DNA of 64,000 nucleotides from JAILLW01 sp045629045 (GCA_045629045.1 JAZQQM010000003.1:3463-67462), one strand, 5' to 3'; counted from the first letter of the stretch, positions 44,264-54,449 are shown. The notes: a model not told the origin generated them from the sequence alone. A program made the numbers and translations.

Positions 44264-45878
44264 TGTAATAAGTGGCATTTTGAGTAATCGGATCACGATG
44301 CTCATAATCGAAAGTGACGGTGGGGAGCTTATGAACAAAGTCGGGTTTTGACTTGGGGTTCTCACGAAGATAATAATCGAAAGTAAGGGCACTTCTTATA
44401 TCTTCCAAAGAGGGGATATTAAGTGCTCTTTCTTTATTCAATGTAATTATTTCCTCGGCAAATTCCAAAAGAATTTCATATTTACGGAAGCGCTTGGGGC
44501 TCATTACGAAATAATTATGCTTTTCATAATGATCGGCCAAAGCTTTGTACAGTTCAAAAGGTGTTGAAAAATACTTGCATAAAAGAGGAATGGTTGTAAC
44601 AAACTGTGCACTGTTATAGTACAGTTCAACCATTTCTTCGACACGCTTTAGCATACGTAATTCAAGGTAAGATATCCAGTTGGTGCTAAGAACTTCATAA
44701 GGAGGTTCTTCCTCGTGATTAATTCCGAATTCTGTCCGATGCAGATCGATATCGGTGCCCTTTAATACCTTAAGGAATCCCAATTGTAACTGATTTGGAT
44801 TCATATTATAAACATCGTTAAAAGAATTTATGAAACTGTCTATATCTTCGTAGGGCAGGCCGGCTATCAAATCAAGATGAATGTGAAGATTGTGATTCTT
44901 AAGAAGAGCTTTAATGTTATCTTTTAACACATCGAGTTTGCAGGGGCGGTTAATGGCTTTAAGGGTCTGAAGGTTGGTGGTTTGAACCCCTATTTCCAAT
45001 TGAACATAGCCCGGGCGCAGGTCTTGAAGAACTGCAATTTCTTCGGGTGTCAGAATGTCGGCAGCAATTTCAAAATGAAAATTTGTGACACCATTGTCAT
45101 TATCACGGAGATATTCGAGCAACTCAAGAGTTCTTACGGAACTGCAGTTGAATGTTCTGTCGATGAATTTAACCTGAGGCACCTTATGGTCAAGGAAAAA
45201 TTGAATTTCGCTTTTGACCTTGGTAAGGGAACGAAAACGCATACCTTTGTCTATGGAAGAAAGACAGTATGAACAGCTAAAAGGGCATCCCCGCTGGGAT
45301 TCGTAGTAAATGATACGATGCTCAAAATTTTCGTTTAGCATTTTGTCCGAATAGATAAAGGGCATGGAATTAAAATCGGCTCTTTCTCTTGGAATATAGT
45401 CACCTTCATGGGTCATTAAACCGGGAACTTCAAAGGCTATGGAATCTATTGTGTCCCCGAAAGAATCTGTAAAATCCGGGTCCTCCATGTAGGAAAAGGT
45501 ATCAAGTAAATCAAGGAAAGTTTCTTCGCCTTCTCCGATGAAAATGCCGTTTAAAAACGGATAATTGTTAAGGTATTCTTTGGCACAATAAGTTACTTCG
45601 GGACCGCCTAAATAAATCTCCAGGTCGGGAAGAAGCTTATTAAGTTCAACAATGAGACGTTTAACAAGAGAAATGTTCCAAATATAGCAGGAAATTCCGA
45701 TTGCGTCAGGCAGTTCGGAATATATTTCTTCGAGAATATAATCAAAAGGATTGTTAATTGTAAATTCCCTTATAAATACGGTGTTAGGATGTTTCTTTTG
45801 GGTATATGCTTTTAAGGAATATAAAGCAGGGTTTGAATGTATATATTTTGAATTGATTCCTACGAGTAAGAATTTCAT
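44250..45878 (-). CDS. B12-binding radical SAM protein (DUF4080-type)
   Basis: A 542-residue enzyme. Residues 1-150 are a cobalamin-binding Rossmann fold (GISCYIWNISLVKRL, YLGGPEVTYC). The radical SAM site is RGCPFSCSYCLSS, with the CX3CX2C cluster near residues 198-205. A helical C-terminal part follows. Such proteins often methylate or rearrange carbon centres, but the substrate is not evident and no partner gene is near. AGGTGCG precedes the ATG. Confidence 0.87.
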   Translation of the reverse strand: MKFLLVGINSKYIHSNPALYSLKAYTQKKHPNTVFIREFTINNPFDYILEEIYSELPDAIGISCYIWNISLVKRLIVELNKLLPDLEIYLGGPEVTYCAKEYLNNYPFLNGIFIGEGEETFLDLLDTFSYMEDPDFTDSFGDTIDSIAFEVPGLMTHEGDYIPRERADFNSMPFIYSDKMLNENFEHRIIYYESQRGCPFSCSYCLSSIDKGMRFRSLTKVKSEIQFFLDHKVPQVKFIDRTFNCSSVRTLELLEYLRDNDNGVTNFHFEIAADILTPEEIAVLQDLRPGYVQLEIGVQTTNLQTLKAINRPCKLDVLKDNIKALLKNHNLHIHLDLIAGLPYEDIDSFINSFNDVYNMNPNQLQLGFLKVLKGTDIDLHRTEFGINHEEEPPYEVLSTNWISYLELRMLKRVEEMVELYYNSAQFVTTIPLLCKYFSTPFELYKALADHYEKHNYFVMSPKRFRKYEILLEFAEEIITLNKERALNIPSLEDIRSALTFDYYLRENPKSKPDFVHKLPTVTFDYEHRDPITQNATYYTTVS

Positions 45879-46048
45879 TTAAGGCGCACCTTTCTTGTGC
45901 TATAGGGATATTATGTATTCAATTATAGCATATTGCGACAAACGCGAAAAATTTATATATTTTTGCGATAAAATAACCGCATTTTTTGATAAAATAAAGT
46001 GGTACGATATTATATGGGGATTTATTTTAGAGGGGATATTTACAAAGC

Positions 46049-48904
46049 ATGTGGTATAGTAAAAATTCTGTTTCGCGCATCTTAATTTTCACAATAATAT
46101 TGACGCTTATAGTACCTGTTGCATTACCTATAGCAACTGTTTACACACAGGCATCTACTGCTGCGGATGATTCTTCGACGGTGGTTCGCGTGGGTTATTT
46201 TGCAATGGACGGATATTATGAGGGCGGAGAAGATGAACCCAAAAGCGGCTTCGGATATGAGTATCTTCAAAAAATCGCAAGTATAACAGGCTGGAAATAC
46301 GAATATGTTTACGGAGAATTTTCGGACATTCTCGATTTGATGAAAGAGGGGAAAATAGACCTTATCGGTGATATGTCATATACCAGGGAGAGAACGGCGT
46401 ATATGGATTATTCGTCATTTTCGACGGGTATGGAGGAATATTGGCTTTATTGTAAATCTGACAGTGGGGTTGTTAATGCCAATGACTTAAGTACACTTAA
46501 TGGTAAAAAACTGGGGACGGTTGCGCAAAGCGTTCAGACAACTTTGCTTGAAGAGTGGCTTGCAGACAGCGGTATTGGGGTACAGGTTGTACTCTACAGC
46601 GGTTCCGAGGAACTGCTTGCAGCATTTGACAACCATGAGGTGGATGCTATTAATATGGCAGGAACAAATGTTATGAGCACCTGGATACCCATTGCAAATG
46701 TGGGTACTTCGGAGACTTATTTTGGTGTAAATCCCCAAAAGCCTGATATCTTACGAAAGCTTAACGAGGCCCTTTCGTATATCCAAATTAACGAACCTAC
46801 GTTTAATCAGGATCTGGCAAGTAAATATAAGGAGGTGTCCGAAAGCGTTCTGAAGACACTGTCACCAACGGAAATTATGTGGCTCAAAAGCCATGATACC
46901 CTGACAATCGGTATAATTAATGACTTTATGCCCTACAGTGATTCTCTCGGGCATGACAGATACTCGGGAATCATAAAAGATATAGTTGCTTCATTAAAAA
47001 ATAATCTCGATGTGGGAAAACTAAATATAAAAGTACGCAATTATTCCGATTATCCCACCCTTCGAGAGGCGTATGTTAATGGTGAGATTGATGCGGCATT
47101 CCCGGTGTTTTCGGATTTTAATATCGCAGAAGAACATGGTGACATACTGAGCAATGAAATTGTGCAGATGTCGGGCGTCTTCTTGTCTTACGGTGAAGCA
47201 ACGGATGAAAAACTCCGACTGGTAGCTACTGTTGCCGATACTCCGGTGTACTATTATGTTCTTACCAATTATCCTAATTCCCAAATTATAACTTATGATG
47301 ATTATACGGAATGTATGAAAGCTTTGCGCCGCCAAAAAGTCAACTGCGTTGCGGTTGACGGCTATATGGCCAATACGCTTATCCGTGAAGATACAGGACT
47401 TGTTGAATACAGTTTTCCTAAGACAATCGGCCTTTCATTTACCTTTAGCAGAGAAAATATTGGCGCATTAAGATTAATAAACAGAGCGGCCTCTTTCTTA
47501 AGCGAAGAAGAAAAAGCAATGCTGCTTAACAAGTATGCATTTGACACATACACATATACAACCTACGGATTTATAAGAGACCATCTTAGCCTGGTAATTG
47601 CATTGTTTGCATTACTTGTCTTTGCACTTATAGGAGCCCTGGTTATGTTTTCCTTTGCAAATAAAGCCGGAAATAAATTAAAGGAAAATGAGAAAACTCT
47701 GGCAGGAGCTTTGGAGGAAGCTAAGGAGGCAAGTGCAGCAAAATCAAGTTTCTTAAGTAATATGTCGCATGACTTAAGAACACCTATGAATGCAATTACG
47801 GGATTTACCAAGATGGCGCAAAAGCATATAGATGATAAATCAAAGGTGTCGGACTGCCTGGACAAAATTGCAATATCCGGCGAACATATGACGAAACTTA
47901 TAAATGATGTTCTTGATATGTCAAGAATAGAAGAGGGGCTTATTGAGCTTACAATCGAGCCGACGGATATAGTTAATCAGATGGAAGCTGTAAGCACTTT
48001 GTGTAAGGAAAATGCTCAAAATAAGGGTGTAGAATTTAACTTTATTCTGGGTGAGATGCAAAATCGACTTGTATATGCAGACATTCTTCATGTGAATCAG
48101 ATTGTACTTAACATTATTTCAAATGCCATTAAGTACACTCCCGGGGGTGGAAAAGTAGAGTATACACTTTGTCAGTTACCGCCTGTAAGCGATGGATGCG
48201 GTCTGTACAGAATGGAAGTTAAGGATACCGGTGTGGGAATGAGCCCGGAATTCCTTAAGCATGTATATGATACATTCGCAAGAGAAAAGAGTACTACCAT
48301 AAGCGGAGTGGAAGGTACGGGACTTGGAATGTCTATTGTTAAGCGTCTTGTTGATGCCATGGACGGTATGATTGAAATCAAGTCTGAAATTAATGAGGGT
48401 ACGAAAGTTACAGTGGATATTCCTCTTAAAATGCAGCCTGTCGGCAAGGATAATATAAATGATTCTAAACCTGTTACGGACAATTTCGGTGAAAATAATG
48501 TTAATTTACTGGCCGGACTTAGAGTTTTGCTTGTAGAAGATAATGAAATGAACCGTGAAATTGCCTGTGACATGCTTCAAGATCAGGATATGATAGTGGA
48601 AGAGGCGGATGACGGTGACGTGGCGGTTTCCAAGGTTGAAGAAATGATAGGCCGTATGGAGTCCGAAAGGTTTGATTTCATTCTGATGGATATTCAGATG
48701 CCAAGAATGGATGGGTATGCGGCAACTAAGGAAATAAGGCAGCTTCTGGCAGATGCGGATATGCGAATCCCGATTATAGCACTTAGTGCCAATGCGTTTG
48801 AGGAAGATAAGAAGAAGTCACTGGATGCGGGAATGGATGCACATCTTGCAAAACCGATTGAAATAGAGTGCCTTTATGATACATTGTGTCAGTTTATAAG
48901 ATAA
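46049..48904 (+). CDS. BvgS-like hybrid histidine kinase with two solute-binding domains
   Basis: A 951-residue sensor. A signal/anchor helix is at residues 8-30. Two bacterial solute-binding family 3 domains follow (from VVRVGYFAMDGYY near residue 44 and TLTIGIINDFMPYSD near residue 283), then a membrane helix LVIALFALLVFALIGALVMF near residue 515. The kinase has FLSNMSHDLRTPMNAITGF, NIISNAIKYT, DTGVGM and GTGLGM, then a receiver domain with LLVEDNEMN and ILMDIQMPRMDG. It likely senses an extracellular amino acid or similar ligand. No partner regulator is adjacent. Confidence 0.92.
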   Translation: MWYSKNSVSRILIFTIILTLIVPVALPIATVYTQASTAADDSSTVVRVGYFAMDGYYEGGEDEPKSGFGYEYLQKIASITGWKYEYVYGEFSDILDLMKEGKIDLIGDMSYTRERTAYMDYSSFSTGMEEYWLYCKSDSGVVNANDLSTLNGKKLGTVAQSVQTTLLEEWLADSGIGVQVVLYSGSEELLAAFDNHEVDAINMAGTNVMSTWIPIANVGTSETYFGVNPQKPDILRKLNEALSYIQINEPTFNQDLASKYKEVSESVLKTLSPTEIMWLKSHDTLTIGIINDFMPYSDSLGHDRYSGIIKDIVASLKNNLDVGKLNIKVRNYSDYPTLREAYVNGEIDAAFPVFSDFNIAEEHGDILSNEIVQMSGVFLSYGEATDEKLRLVATVADTPVYYYVLTNYPNSQIITYDDYTECMKALRRQKVNCVAVDGYMANTLIREDTGLVEYSFPKTIGLSFTFSRENIGALRLINRAASFLSEEEKAMLLNKYAFDTYTYTTYGFIRDHLSLVIALFALLVFALIGALVMFSFANKAGNKLKENEKTLAGALEEAKEASAAKSSFLSNMSHDLRTPMNAITGFTKMAQKHIDDKSKVSDCLDKIAISGEHMTKLINDVLDMSRIEEGLIELTIEPTDIVNQMEAVSTLCKENAQNKGVEFNFILGEMQNRLVYADILHVNQIVLNIISNAIKYTPGGGKVEYTLCQLPPVSDGCGLYRMEVKDTGVGMSPEFLKHVYDTFAREKSTTISGVEGTGLGMSIVKRLVDAMDGMIEIKSEINEGTKVTVDIPLKMQPVGKDNINDSKPVTDNFGENNVNLLAGLRVLLVEDNEMNREIACDMLQDQDMIVEEADDGDVAVSKVEEMIGRMESERFDFILMDIQMPRMDGYAATKEIRQLLADADMRIPIIALSANAFEEDKKKSLDAGMDAHLAKPIEIECLYDTLCQFIR

Positions 48905-48905
48905 A

Positions 48906-48949
48906 AAAGGTTGCTGTTGGGTAGATTAAACTACCAGCAAGCAACCTTT
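48906..48949. terminator. Bidirectional terminator hairpin
   Basis: AAAGGTTGCT (48906-48915) pairs with AGCAACCTTT (48940-48949) with further pairing inside. It lies between two convergent genes and overlaps the end of the minus-strand gene. Confidence 0.75.
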
Positions 48950-49129
48950 AGCATCAGGATATTCCGCACGGAATTCGTTTATTGCTTCTTCATGGGAACT
49001 GCCGATTGAACAGAAGATACGTTTGCGATCGCCGTTCCACCAGGAAAAAGCATATACATCCCTGTTATAATATGAAATTCTATGTCTTGTGAGTTTAATC
49101 TCTACTCCTTTGAAATTATCTTTACCCAT
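48926..49129 (-). CDS. Small hypothetical protein, 67 residues
   Basis: ATG 49129 follows GGAGGTGGAG. The product is a small basic beta-rich protein (MGKDNFKGVEIKLTRHRISY..., then FSWWNGDRKRIFCSIGSS, HEEAINEFRAEYPDAKG). No signal peptide. The strand-helix pattern recalls small DUF domains that bind nucleic acid, but nothing diagnostic is seen. Confidence 0.68.
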   Translation of the reverse strand: MGKDNFKGVEIKLTRHRISYYNRDVYAFSWWNGDRKRIFCSIGSSHEEAINEFRAEYPDAKGCLLVV

Positions 49130-49273
49130 TGACTCCACCTCCATAATTTGAATTGTGCCAACTTTTGCTCTATTATGCTATGAAAACGTTTTACTTTCTA
49201 TCAAGATGTTTGGCAAAATTAACAATATATTGCTTGAGTGAAAAAACGAGATGTTTTGTGTTAAAATTAAAAT

Positions 49274-49756
49274 ATGATAGAATCCCTTATTTCCATTAAG
49301 TCTGTAACAATTTTATTCTTTGTGATTGTCATTATTATGGCAATATTGGTTTATCGTCCCGGACGCAATAAAAGAAAAATAAAGGCTCTTTCGAAGAGTG
49401 TTATAGAAATGACACCGGAGGAGTTTTTCTGGGTGCGAAATTATAAGGTGGAAAACAATAAGAATCTTGCAAGTACCTACGAATTTGAGGGAGTTTATAT
49501 ACTTTATAACGAAACCAAGAATATGTATTATGTGGGCCAGGGAACGAGAGTAATGTTTAGAATTAATCAGCATTTTACGGGCCATGGCAACGGTGATGTT
49601 TATGCCGATTATAAATACGGCGATTCTTTTAAGATAAGGGCAATCAGGTTAAGAAAGAGCGGATTTGCCACACTTAATTCCTTGGAAAAGCACACTATTA
49701 AGACCTATGAGGCATTTTCACAGGGATATAACAAAACCAGAGGAAATAATGGTTAA
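49274..49756 (+). CDS. Membrane-anchored GIY-YIG nuclease-domain protein
   Basis: A 160-residue protein with an N-terminal helix (ILFFVIVIIMAILVY) and a GIY-YIG domain: GVYILYNETKNMYYVGQG (about residues 73-90, GVY-11-YVG), then an Arg helix RINQHF and a Glu near the end (LNSLEKHTIKTYEAF). The catalytic Tyr, Arg and Glu appear present. A membrane-tethered GIY-YIG protein is unusual; known ones act in restriction, homing or DNA repair, but the true role is open. It is convergent with the next gene. Confidence 0.82.
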   Translation: MIESLISIKSVTILFFVIVIIMAILVYRPGRNKRKIKALSKSVIEMTPEEFFWVRNYKVENNKNLASTYEFEGVYILYNETKNMYYVGQGTRVMFRINQHFTGHGNGDVYADYKYGDSFKIRAIRLRKSGFATLNSLEKHTIKTYEAFSQGYNKTRGNNG

Positions 49757-49761
49757 GTTTA

Positions 49762-50646
49762 TCAGAAGTTTTTGTGGTGGATTACCGCAGGATCAATACC
49801 TTTGACACCGGTAGAACCGGTACGGGCAAGGATACTTCTTAATTCTTCATTAAGTTCATTTATGCGATTGCATACGCCGTCGCTTCCGTCTTTTAGGGCA
49901 TCCATAAGATTACGTCCGACACATACACTGTCTGCGCCTAAAGCAAGGCACTTAAATACATCCATTCCGCTTTCGATTCCGCAATCAACAATAACACGCA
50001 ACGCGCCTTTGGTTACCTTTAGAATTTCGGGTAAAGCCATAAGAGGTGGTATTGAATAGGGCATTATTCCATGATGATGAGAGACAATAATTGCGCTTGC
50101 TCCCATTTTTACCGACATTTCGGCATCGTAAGGGCTGAGCACGCCCTTAACCACGAAGGGAACTTTGGCTGCGGAAACGAATTCTTTCATTTCTTCCGAA
50201 GTCTTTGGCTTCATGGGAAGTCCGCATACAACATCATATTTACCGTTGGCGGCATAGGAATGGTCTATATCCATGCCTACGGCTATTGCCCCTTTTGATA
50301 CGGCGTGCTCGATTTTATGAAAAATCACGTTATTGTCTTCGTGGGGCTTAATTATTTTGATCATCTTGGCACCGGTTTGAAGCATTTCGTCAAGGTCTTC
50401 ATCCTCACCCATTCCGACGAAACAGGCAGCGTTTGCCTTATACGCACCGAGTGCAAATTCGCTCATTCCGTTGGGACATACATTATGAAGATGGGAGAGG
50501 GCGGCAGTCATAATGGGAGTTGCGAATGTATAACCGAAAAGTGTAGTTTCGGTAGAAGGTAAATCGGAATTAATGTATCTTGTTTCTACCAGAAGTGAAT
50601 CGAAATATTCGCGCGTTATTATGTTTGAATCTGAAGTATAGCTCAT
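49762..50646 (-). CDS. FMN-dependent alpha-hydroxy-acid oxidase-like protein
   Basis: A 294-residue TIM-barrel flavoprotein of the lactate/glycolate oxidase family. Marks are TPIMTAALSHLHN (residues ~43-55), VVKGVLSPYDAEMSVKMGA (the active Lys region), ASAIIVSHHHG (in place of the catalytic SNHGGR) and DCGIESGMDVFKCLALGAD with VCVGR. The His is present but the GG and R of SNHGGRQ are changed, so the substrate is uncertain. It is shorter than typical family members. Confidence 0.85.
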   Translation of the reverse strand: MSYTSDSNIITREYFDSLLVETRYINSDLPSTETTLFGYTFATPIMTAALSHLHNVCPNGMSEFALGAYKANAACFVGMGEDEDLDEMLQTGAKMIKIIKPHEDNNVIFHKIEHAVSKGAIAVGMDIDHSYAANGKYDVVCGLPMKPKTSEEMKEFVSAAKVPFVVKGVLSPYDAEMSVKMGASAIIVSHHHGIMPYSIPPLMALPEILKVTKGALRVIVDCGIESGMDVFKCLALGADSVCVGRNLMDALKDGSDGVCNRINELNEELRSILARTGSTGVKGIDPAVIHHKNF

Positions 50647-50690
50647 ACGACCTCCTATAAAACTGACGGTTGCGTCATAATTATAACAAT

Positions 50691-51509
50691 TTATTTTATT
50701 AAGCTCTGAACATAGTGTACCGAATCAATATATTCCTCGTCCGTGTCAAGATGCTCGATAATAAGTGGTATATCGGGATCGATTTCATTTAGTTTACTGA
50801 TATATCTTGGAATGTCGAGAATGCCTTCGCCACAACCGCATTCTTTAAGCATAAAGGTATAATCCTGAAGCAAAAGGATATCTTTAAGATGGGCGGAACG
50901 GATTCTCTTTCCCAATTTTTCCAGACATTCGTCCATAAAATCATTTAAGAAAAAGTATCGCTTAGGTGAAGTAACCATGTTGATTAAATCAAGGTGAACC
51001 CCGAATTCGTCTCTTTGGACTTCATCAATAAGTTTAAGATAATCATCAGGATCGGTGGGAACCATCCAGGGCATGGGTTCAACCGTGAATTTGGTATATT
51101 TGGGCTTGACCTCATCGATTATGGTCTGAATCATTTTTATTATATCTTTGCGGGTATCGGGACTGAAATTTGCGGCATAACCGCCGTCCCAGCGGGGGCC
51201 GTGAGGCGTGCCTACAACATTGACGCAGCATCTTGCTTTTAGGGAATCTGCGAGGTCAAGCTGTCTTATTGCATAATCCATCATAGCATTACGCTCTGTG
51301 GGGTCGGAAGACAATGTGTTACGCCAAATGCCCACCTCGGCAATGCATATGCCTAAGTCTGAAGCAGCTTTTTTATATGAAGCGATATCCGACTCGGAAT
51401 CATTACAGCTAAGAGGAAAGACAACGGATTTAAGCCCCAGTGAAGCGTGCTTGTTAATCCAGTCGGTTGCATTCTTGTGATTAAATGAAGTAGATACGCC
51501 AAGTTTCAT
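50691..51509 (-). CDS. Sugar phosphate isomerase/epimerase-like TIM barrel
   Basis: A 272-residue AP endonuclease family 2 (xylose-isomerase-like) barrel: MKLGVSTSFNHKNATDWINK, RCCVNVVGTPHGPRWDGGYA, VEPMPWMVP and GVHLDLINM, with metal-binding Glu and Asp in the second half (RSAHLKDILL). It probably isomerises or epimerises a sugar derivative. GGGAG precedes the ATG. It is likely cotranscribed with the oxidase gene 44 bp downstream, suggesting a small carbohydrate pathway. Confidence 0.85.
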   Translation of the reverse strand: MKLGVSTSFNHKNATDWINKHASLGLKSVVFPLSCNDSESDIASYKKAASDLGICIAEVGIWRNTLSSDPTERNAMMDYAIRQLDLADSLKARCCVNVVGTPHGPRWDGGYAANFSPDTRKDIIKMIQTIIDEVKPKYTKFTVEPMPWMVPTDPDDYLKLIDEVQRDEFGVHLDLINMVTSPKRYFFLNDFMDECLEKLGKRIRSAHLKDILLLQDYTFMLKECGCGEGILDIPRYISKLNEIDPDIPLIIEHLDTDEEYIDSVHYVQSLIK

Positions 51510-51688
51510 AAGTTCTCCCTAACAATAAACGGATAAGTTTTAAGTTGCCTATAAAGCCAATATATATGCGTGAAACATATTTTTCAATATAAGGAGAGGT
51601 GTTTTGAATTATACTTACATAACTGTGAAGAATACTTGTAGAAAGATATACGAAGCAAAACTATTATAAACTTATGGAGGATGAACCT

Positions 51689-52432
51689 ATGGTTGATATA
51701 AAAGGAAGATGGGTGCTTGTTACAGGCGCCTCAAGAGGAATAGGATTACTTACGGCACGATTTTTGGCTAAGAACGGCGCGAATATAATACTGCACAGCA
51801 GAGATATTTCCCATACGAAGAAATTGTGCGATGAAATAGAAGCAATGGGAGTTGAAGCGTACCAGATAGCAGCTGAACTTTCTGATTTAAACCAGGTTGA
51901 GTCTATGCTTCAAAAGATAGACGAACTTGGAATAAATGTGGAATTCATTTCGAATAATGCGGGTGTTCAAATCGCATACAGAGATGAATATCTTAAGACA
52001 CCGAAGGAAGATTATGAAGTAAGTTTTAGAATCAATACGATTGCACCGATGATGATTTGCTATCATTTTTTGCCTAAGATGATTGCAAACGGATTCGGAA
52101 GAATATTGAATACGACCAGCGGAATCACTCTTGATCCGCAGCAGGCAGGTTATTCTGCAAGTAAGGCGGCTCTGGATAAAGTTACAATTGATATAGGAAG
52201 TAAGATACAAGGAACCAATGTATGTATTAATCTTACGGACCCGGGGTGGTGCAGAACGGATTTGGGCGGAAGCAAGGCACCCAACGATCCCAAGAGCACA
52301 ATACCCGGTATCGTAGTAGGATTATTCGTTGATGATAAGAAGTCCGGTAGGTGTTTCCCGGCTCAGGATTTTAAAGATATGAGCCTTGCAGAAGCGGTAA
52401 ATAAGGCTCAGACATATTCGTCACCATATTAA
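51689..52432 (+). CDS. Short-chain dehydrogenase/reductase
   Basis: A 247-residue classical SDR. The cofactor loop is TGASRGIG (about residues 13-20), NNAG is near residue 89, the catalytic Ser is in TTSG and the YSASK active-site Tyr and Lys follow. The C-terminal half is complete. ATG 51689 follows GGAGG at 51676-51680; the ATG at 51674 has no ribosome-binding site. The substrate is unknown. It is divergent from the isomerase gene and may belong with it functionally. Confidence 0.9.
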   Translation: MVDIKGRWVLVTGASRGIGLLTARFLAKNGANIILHSRDISHTKKLCDEIEAMGVEAYQIAAELSDLNQVESMLQKIDELGINVEFISNNAGVQIAYRDEYLKTPKEDYEVSFRINTIAPMMICYHFLPKMIANGFGRILNTTSGITLDPQQAGYSASKAALDKVTIDIGSKIQGTNVCINLTDPGWCRTDLGGSKAPNDPKSTIPGIVVGLFVDDKKSGRCFPAQDFKDMSLAEAVNKAQTYSSPY

Positions 52433-52436
52433 ATTA

Positions 52437-52907
52437 TTATCCTTCTGTATCAAGAGAAGTTTGGACCCATAACTGGAGAGAACTGATTGCAGCGGACATA
52501 TCGTTTAGCGTGGCTTGGATTCTTTCAAAATCCGGGCGTTCGCTTTCGGAAATTACGCCATCAACCGCAATTTCGACGAGCCTGTCTTTTTCTTTGGCTA
52601 ATGAGTTAAGAGTTGCCAGCATTTCGAGAGTAATCTGGTTAAGCTCTTTTACGGAAACTTCGGGAACGTATAGTTTGCCGATTTCGCACTCGTGGGTGCA
52701 GTAGTAATTACACAGCGAAGGCTTCTTATACACTTTTGACATGGCTAAAACCTCGTCCGGATAGGGTGTTTTTTCGTTCTCGATTTTGTAAAGTCTGTCC
52801 GGGGAAACGGTCTCTAACAGTTCTGAAGCTTTTTCTCTTGTAAGTTCGCATTCCTCACGACATTCCTGGTATATGTTTTTAGATTCTTTAACAGATTTCT
52901 TACCCAT
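52437..52907 (-). CDS. XRE-like HTH protein with cysteine cluster
   Basis: A 156-residue protein. Residues 10-60 form a Cro/C1-type HTH (YQECREECELTREKASELLE, then SPDRLYKIENEKTPYPDEVL). A Cys cluster follows at CNYYCTHECEIG (about residues 66-77). The C-terminal half is helical and predicted coiled coil. It is convergent with the SDR gene, 4 bp apart. It probably regulates DNA binding or partners, but its target is unknown. Confidence 0.8.
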   Translation of the reverse strand: MGKKSVKESKNIYQECREECELTREKASELLETVSPDRLYKIENEKTPYPDEVLAMSKVYKKPSLCNYYCTHECEIGKLYVPEVSVKELNQITLEMLATLNSLAKEKDRLVEIAVDGVISESERPDFERIQATLNDMSAAISSLQLWVQTSLDTEG

Positions 52908-53043
52908 ACTGACTCCTAAAAATACTTAGTTTTATTTATATTAGTGGATTTTGGAGGTTGTTTCAAGTTCCATTATAATATTGTAAAAGATTAGCGAAAT
53001 ATTTTGGTATATTCGATGATGACAGAAGAAGATAATTAGTCCC

Positions 53044-54408
53044 ATGAGTAATTCAAACAATACTAAACACATAGACGAAAAAACACCCTTGATGCTCCTT
53101 GTGGGGCCGATGTTCATAGAACTGTTGCTTAACATTATTATTAATAATGTTGACCAGGTTATGCTGAGCCGGTACTCGGATACGGCCTCCGGCGCGGTAG
53201 GCAATGCCAATCAGACCATGTTTCTTATGATTATTATGTTTAATGTCATAGCGACGTCAACGTCTATTGTGGTTGCCCAATACCTGGGGGCACAAAAATA
53301 TGAGATTATGAATACGATTTATACTCTGGCCATGGCGGTGAACCTGGTGGTGGGTATTGTTCTTAGTTCGGCACTTGTTTTATGCAGGAATTCCATTATG
53401 TCACTGCTTAAGGTTCCGGAATCCATGAGAGGGGACTGCGGAATTTATATAGTTATTGTAGGTGGTGGATTGTTCCTGCAAGCCTGCTACAATGTTATGC
53501 TTCAGATTCTTAGGTGTAACGGATTTCCCAAGGTTGGAATGTATATTTCCATTACGATTAATATTATCAATATCATAGGAAATTATATCTTCCTGTACGG
53601 ACCTCTTAAATATTTGAATCTTGGCGTCGCAGGTGTCGGCATTTCTACAGTTGCTGCAAGAACAATAGCTTTAATAGCTGCGATTGTTTATTTCTATTAT
53701 AAAAAGATAGGTCATCTGGCACTTCGGTATATAAGACCGTTCCCGGGCAAAATGCTTGCTGATATGGTAAAAATCGGTCTGCCTTCGGCGGGAGAGAATC
53801 TTTCGTATAATTTGTACCAGTTGGTATTGCTTTCCTTTATTAACAGCATGGGGGAGGCAGCTACGAATGCGAAGGTGTTCTGCGGAAGTATTATGTCCTT
53901 TGCAATGGTATTTTCAAATAGTGCCGCTATGGCAACTCAGATAATAGTAGGCCATCTGGTGGGAGCCGGTAAGGAGGATGCGGCCTACAAAAGAACCTTT
54001 AGTACCCTTAAACTTACGATGCCTATTACAATATGCCTGGCTACCGCTAACTGGCTTTTGTGTCCGTATACGTTAAAGATATTGTTTGCGCCGTCACAGG
54101 AAGTGCTTGATCTTGCCTACTATATTATGGCGGTTGATATTATTATTGAGATAGGAAGATGTCTTAACATGACGTTTGTTAACAGCTTAAAGGCTGCGGG
54201 AGATTATTTGTTTCCTCTGATTGTGGGAATGATTACCATGTGGGGACTGGGCGTTACTGTAGGATATACCATGGGAATCGTATCGGGAATAGGTATTGCG
54301 GGTATATATTTCGGAACTGCCACGGATGAGTTTATAAGAGGCCTTATCGTAATGCGACGATGGCGAAAGAAGAAGTGGTTGGGAAAAGCAATTGTTAAGA
54401 AAGAATAG
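53044..54408 (+). CDS. MATE-family multidrug exporter, second copy
   Basis: A 454-residue MATE transporter with twelve helices and the usual internal duplication (helices begin near LMLLVGPMFIELLLNII and again near LADMVKIGLPSAGENLSYNL). It differs from the copy at 38409-39767 and has no adjacent regulator. The ribosome-binding site is weak (AGAAGAAG). A strong terminator hairpin follows. Confidence 0.9.
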   Translation: MSNSNNTKHIDEKTPLMLLVGPMFIELLLNIIINNVDQVMLSRYSDTASGAVGNANQTMFLMIIMFNVIATSTSIVVAQYLGAQKYEIMNTIYTLAMAVNLVVGIVLSSALVLCRNSIMSLLKVPESMRGDCGIYIVIVGGGLFLQACYNVMLQILRCNGFPKVGMYISITINIINIIGNYIFLYGPLKYLNLGVAGVGISTVAARTIALIAAIVYFYYKKIGHLALRYIRPFPGKMLADMVKIGLPSAGENLSYNLYQLVLLSFINSMGEAATNAKVFCGSIMSFAMVFSNSAAMATQIIVGHLVGAGKEDAAYKRTFSTLKLTMPITICLATANWLLCPYTLKILFAPSQEVLDLAYYIMAVDIIIEIGRCLNMTFVNSLKAAGDYLFPLIVGMITMWGLGVTVGYTMGIVSGIGIAGIYFGTATDEFIRGLIVMRRWRKKKWLGKAIVKKE

Positions 54409-54414
54409 ATAGAG

Positions 54415-54445
54415 AATGGGGTGACTGCAATGCAGTCACCCCATT
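54415..54445. terminator. Near-perfect palindromic terminator
   Basis: ATGGGGTGACTGCA (54416-54429) pairs with TGCAGTCACCCCAT (54431-54444), with A and T flanks that allow pairing on both sides. It can serve the MATE gene and the minus-strand remnant behind it. Confidence 0.8.
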
Positions 54446-54449
54446 TCCG

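Noticed and set aside
45966..45998. Two GATAAAATAA direct repeats before the BvgS-like kinase
   Set aside because: Short, AT-rich and only two copies; not distinguishable from chance.
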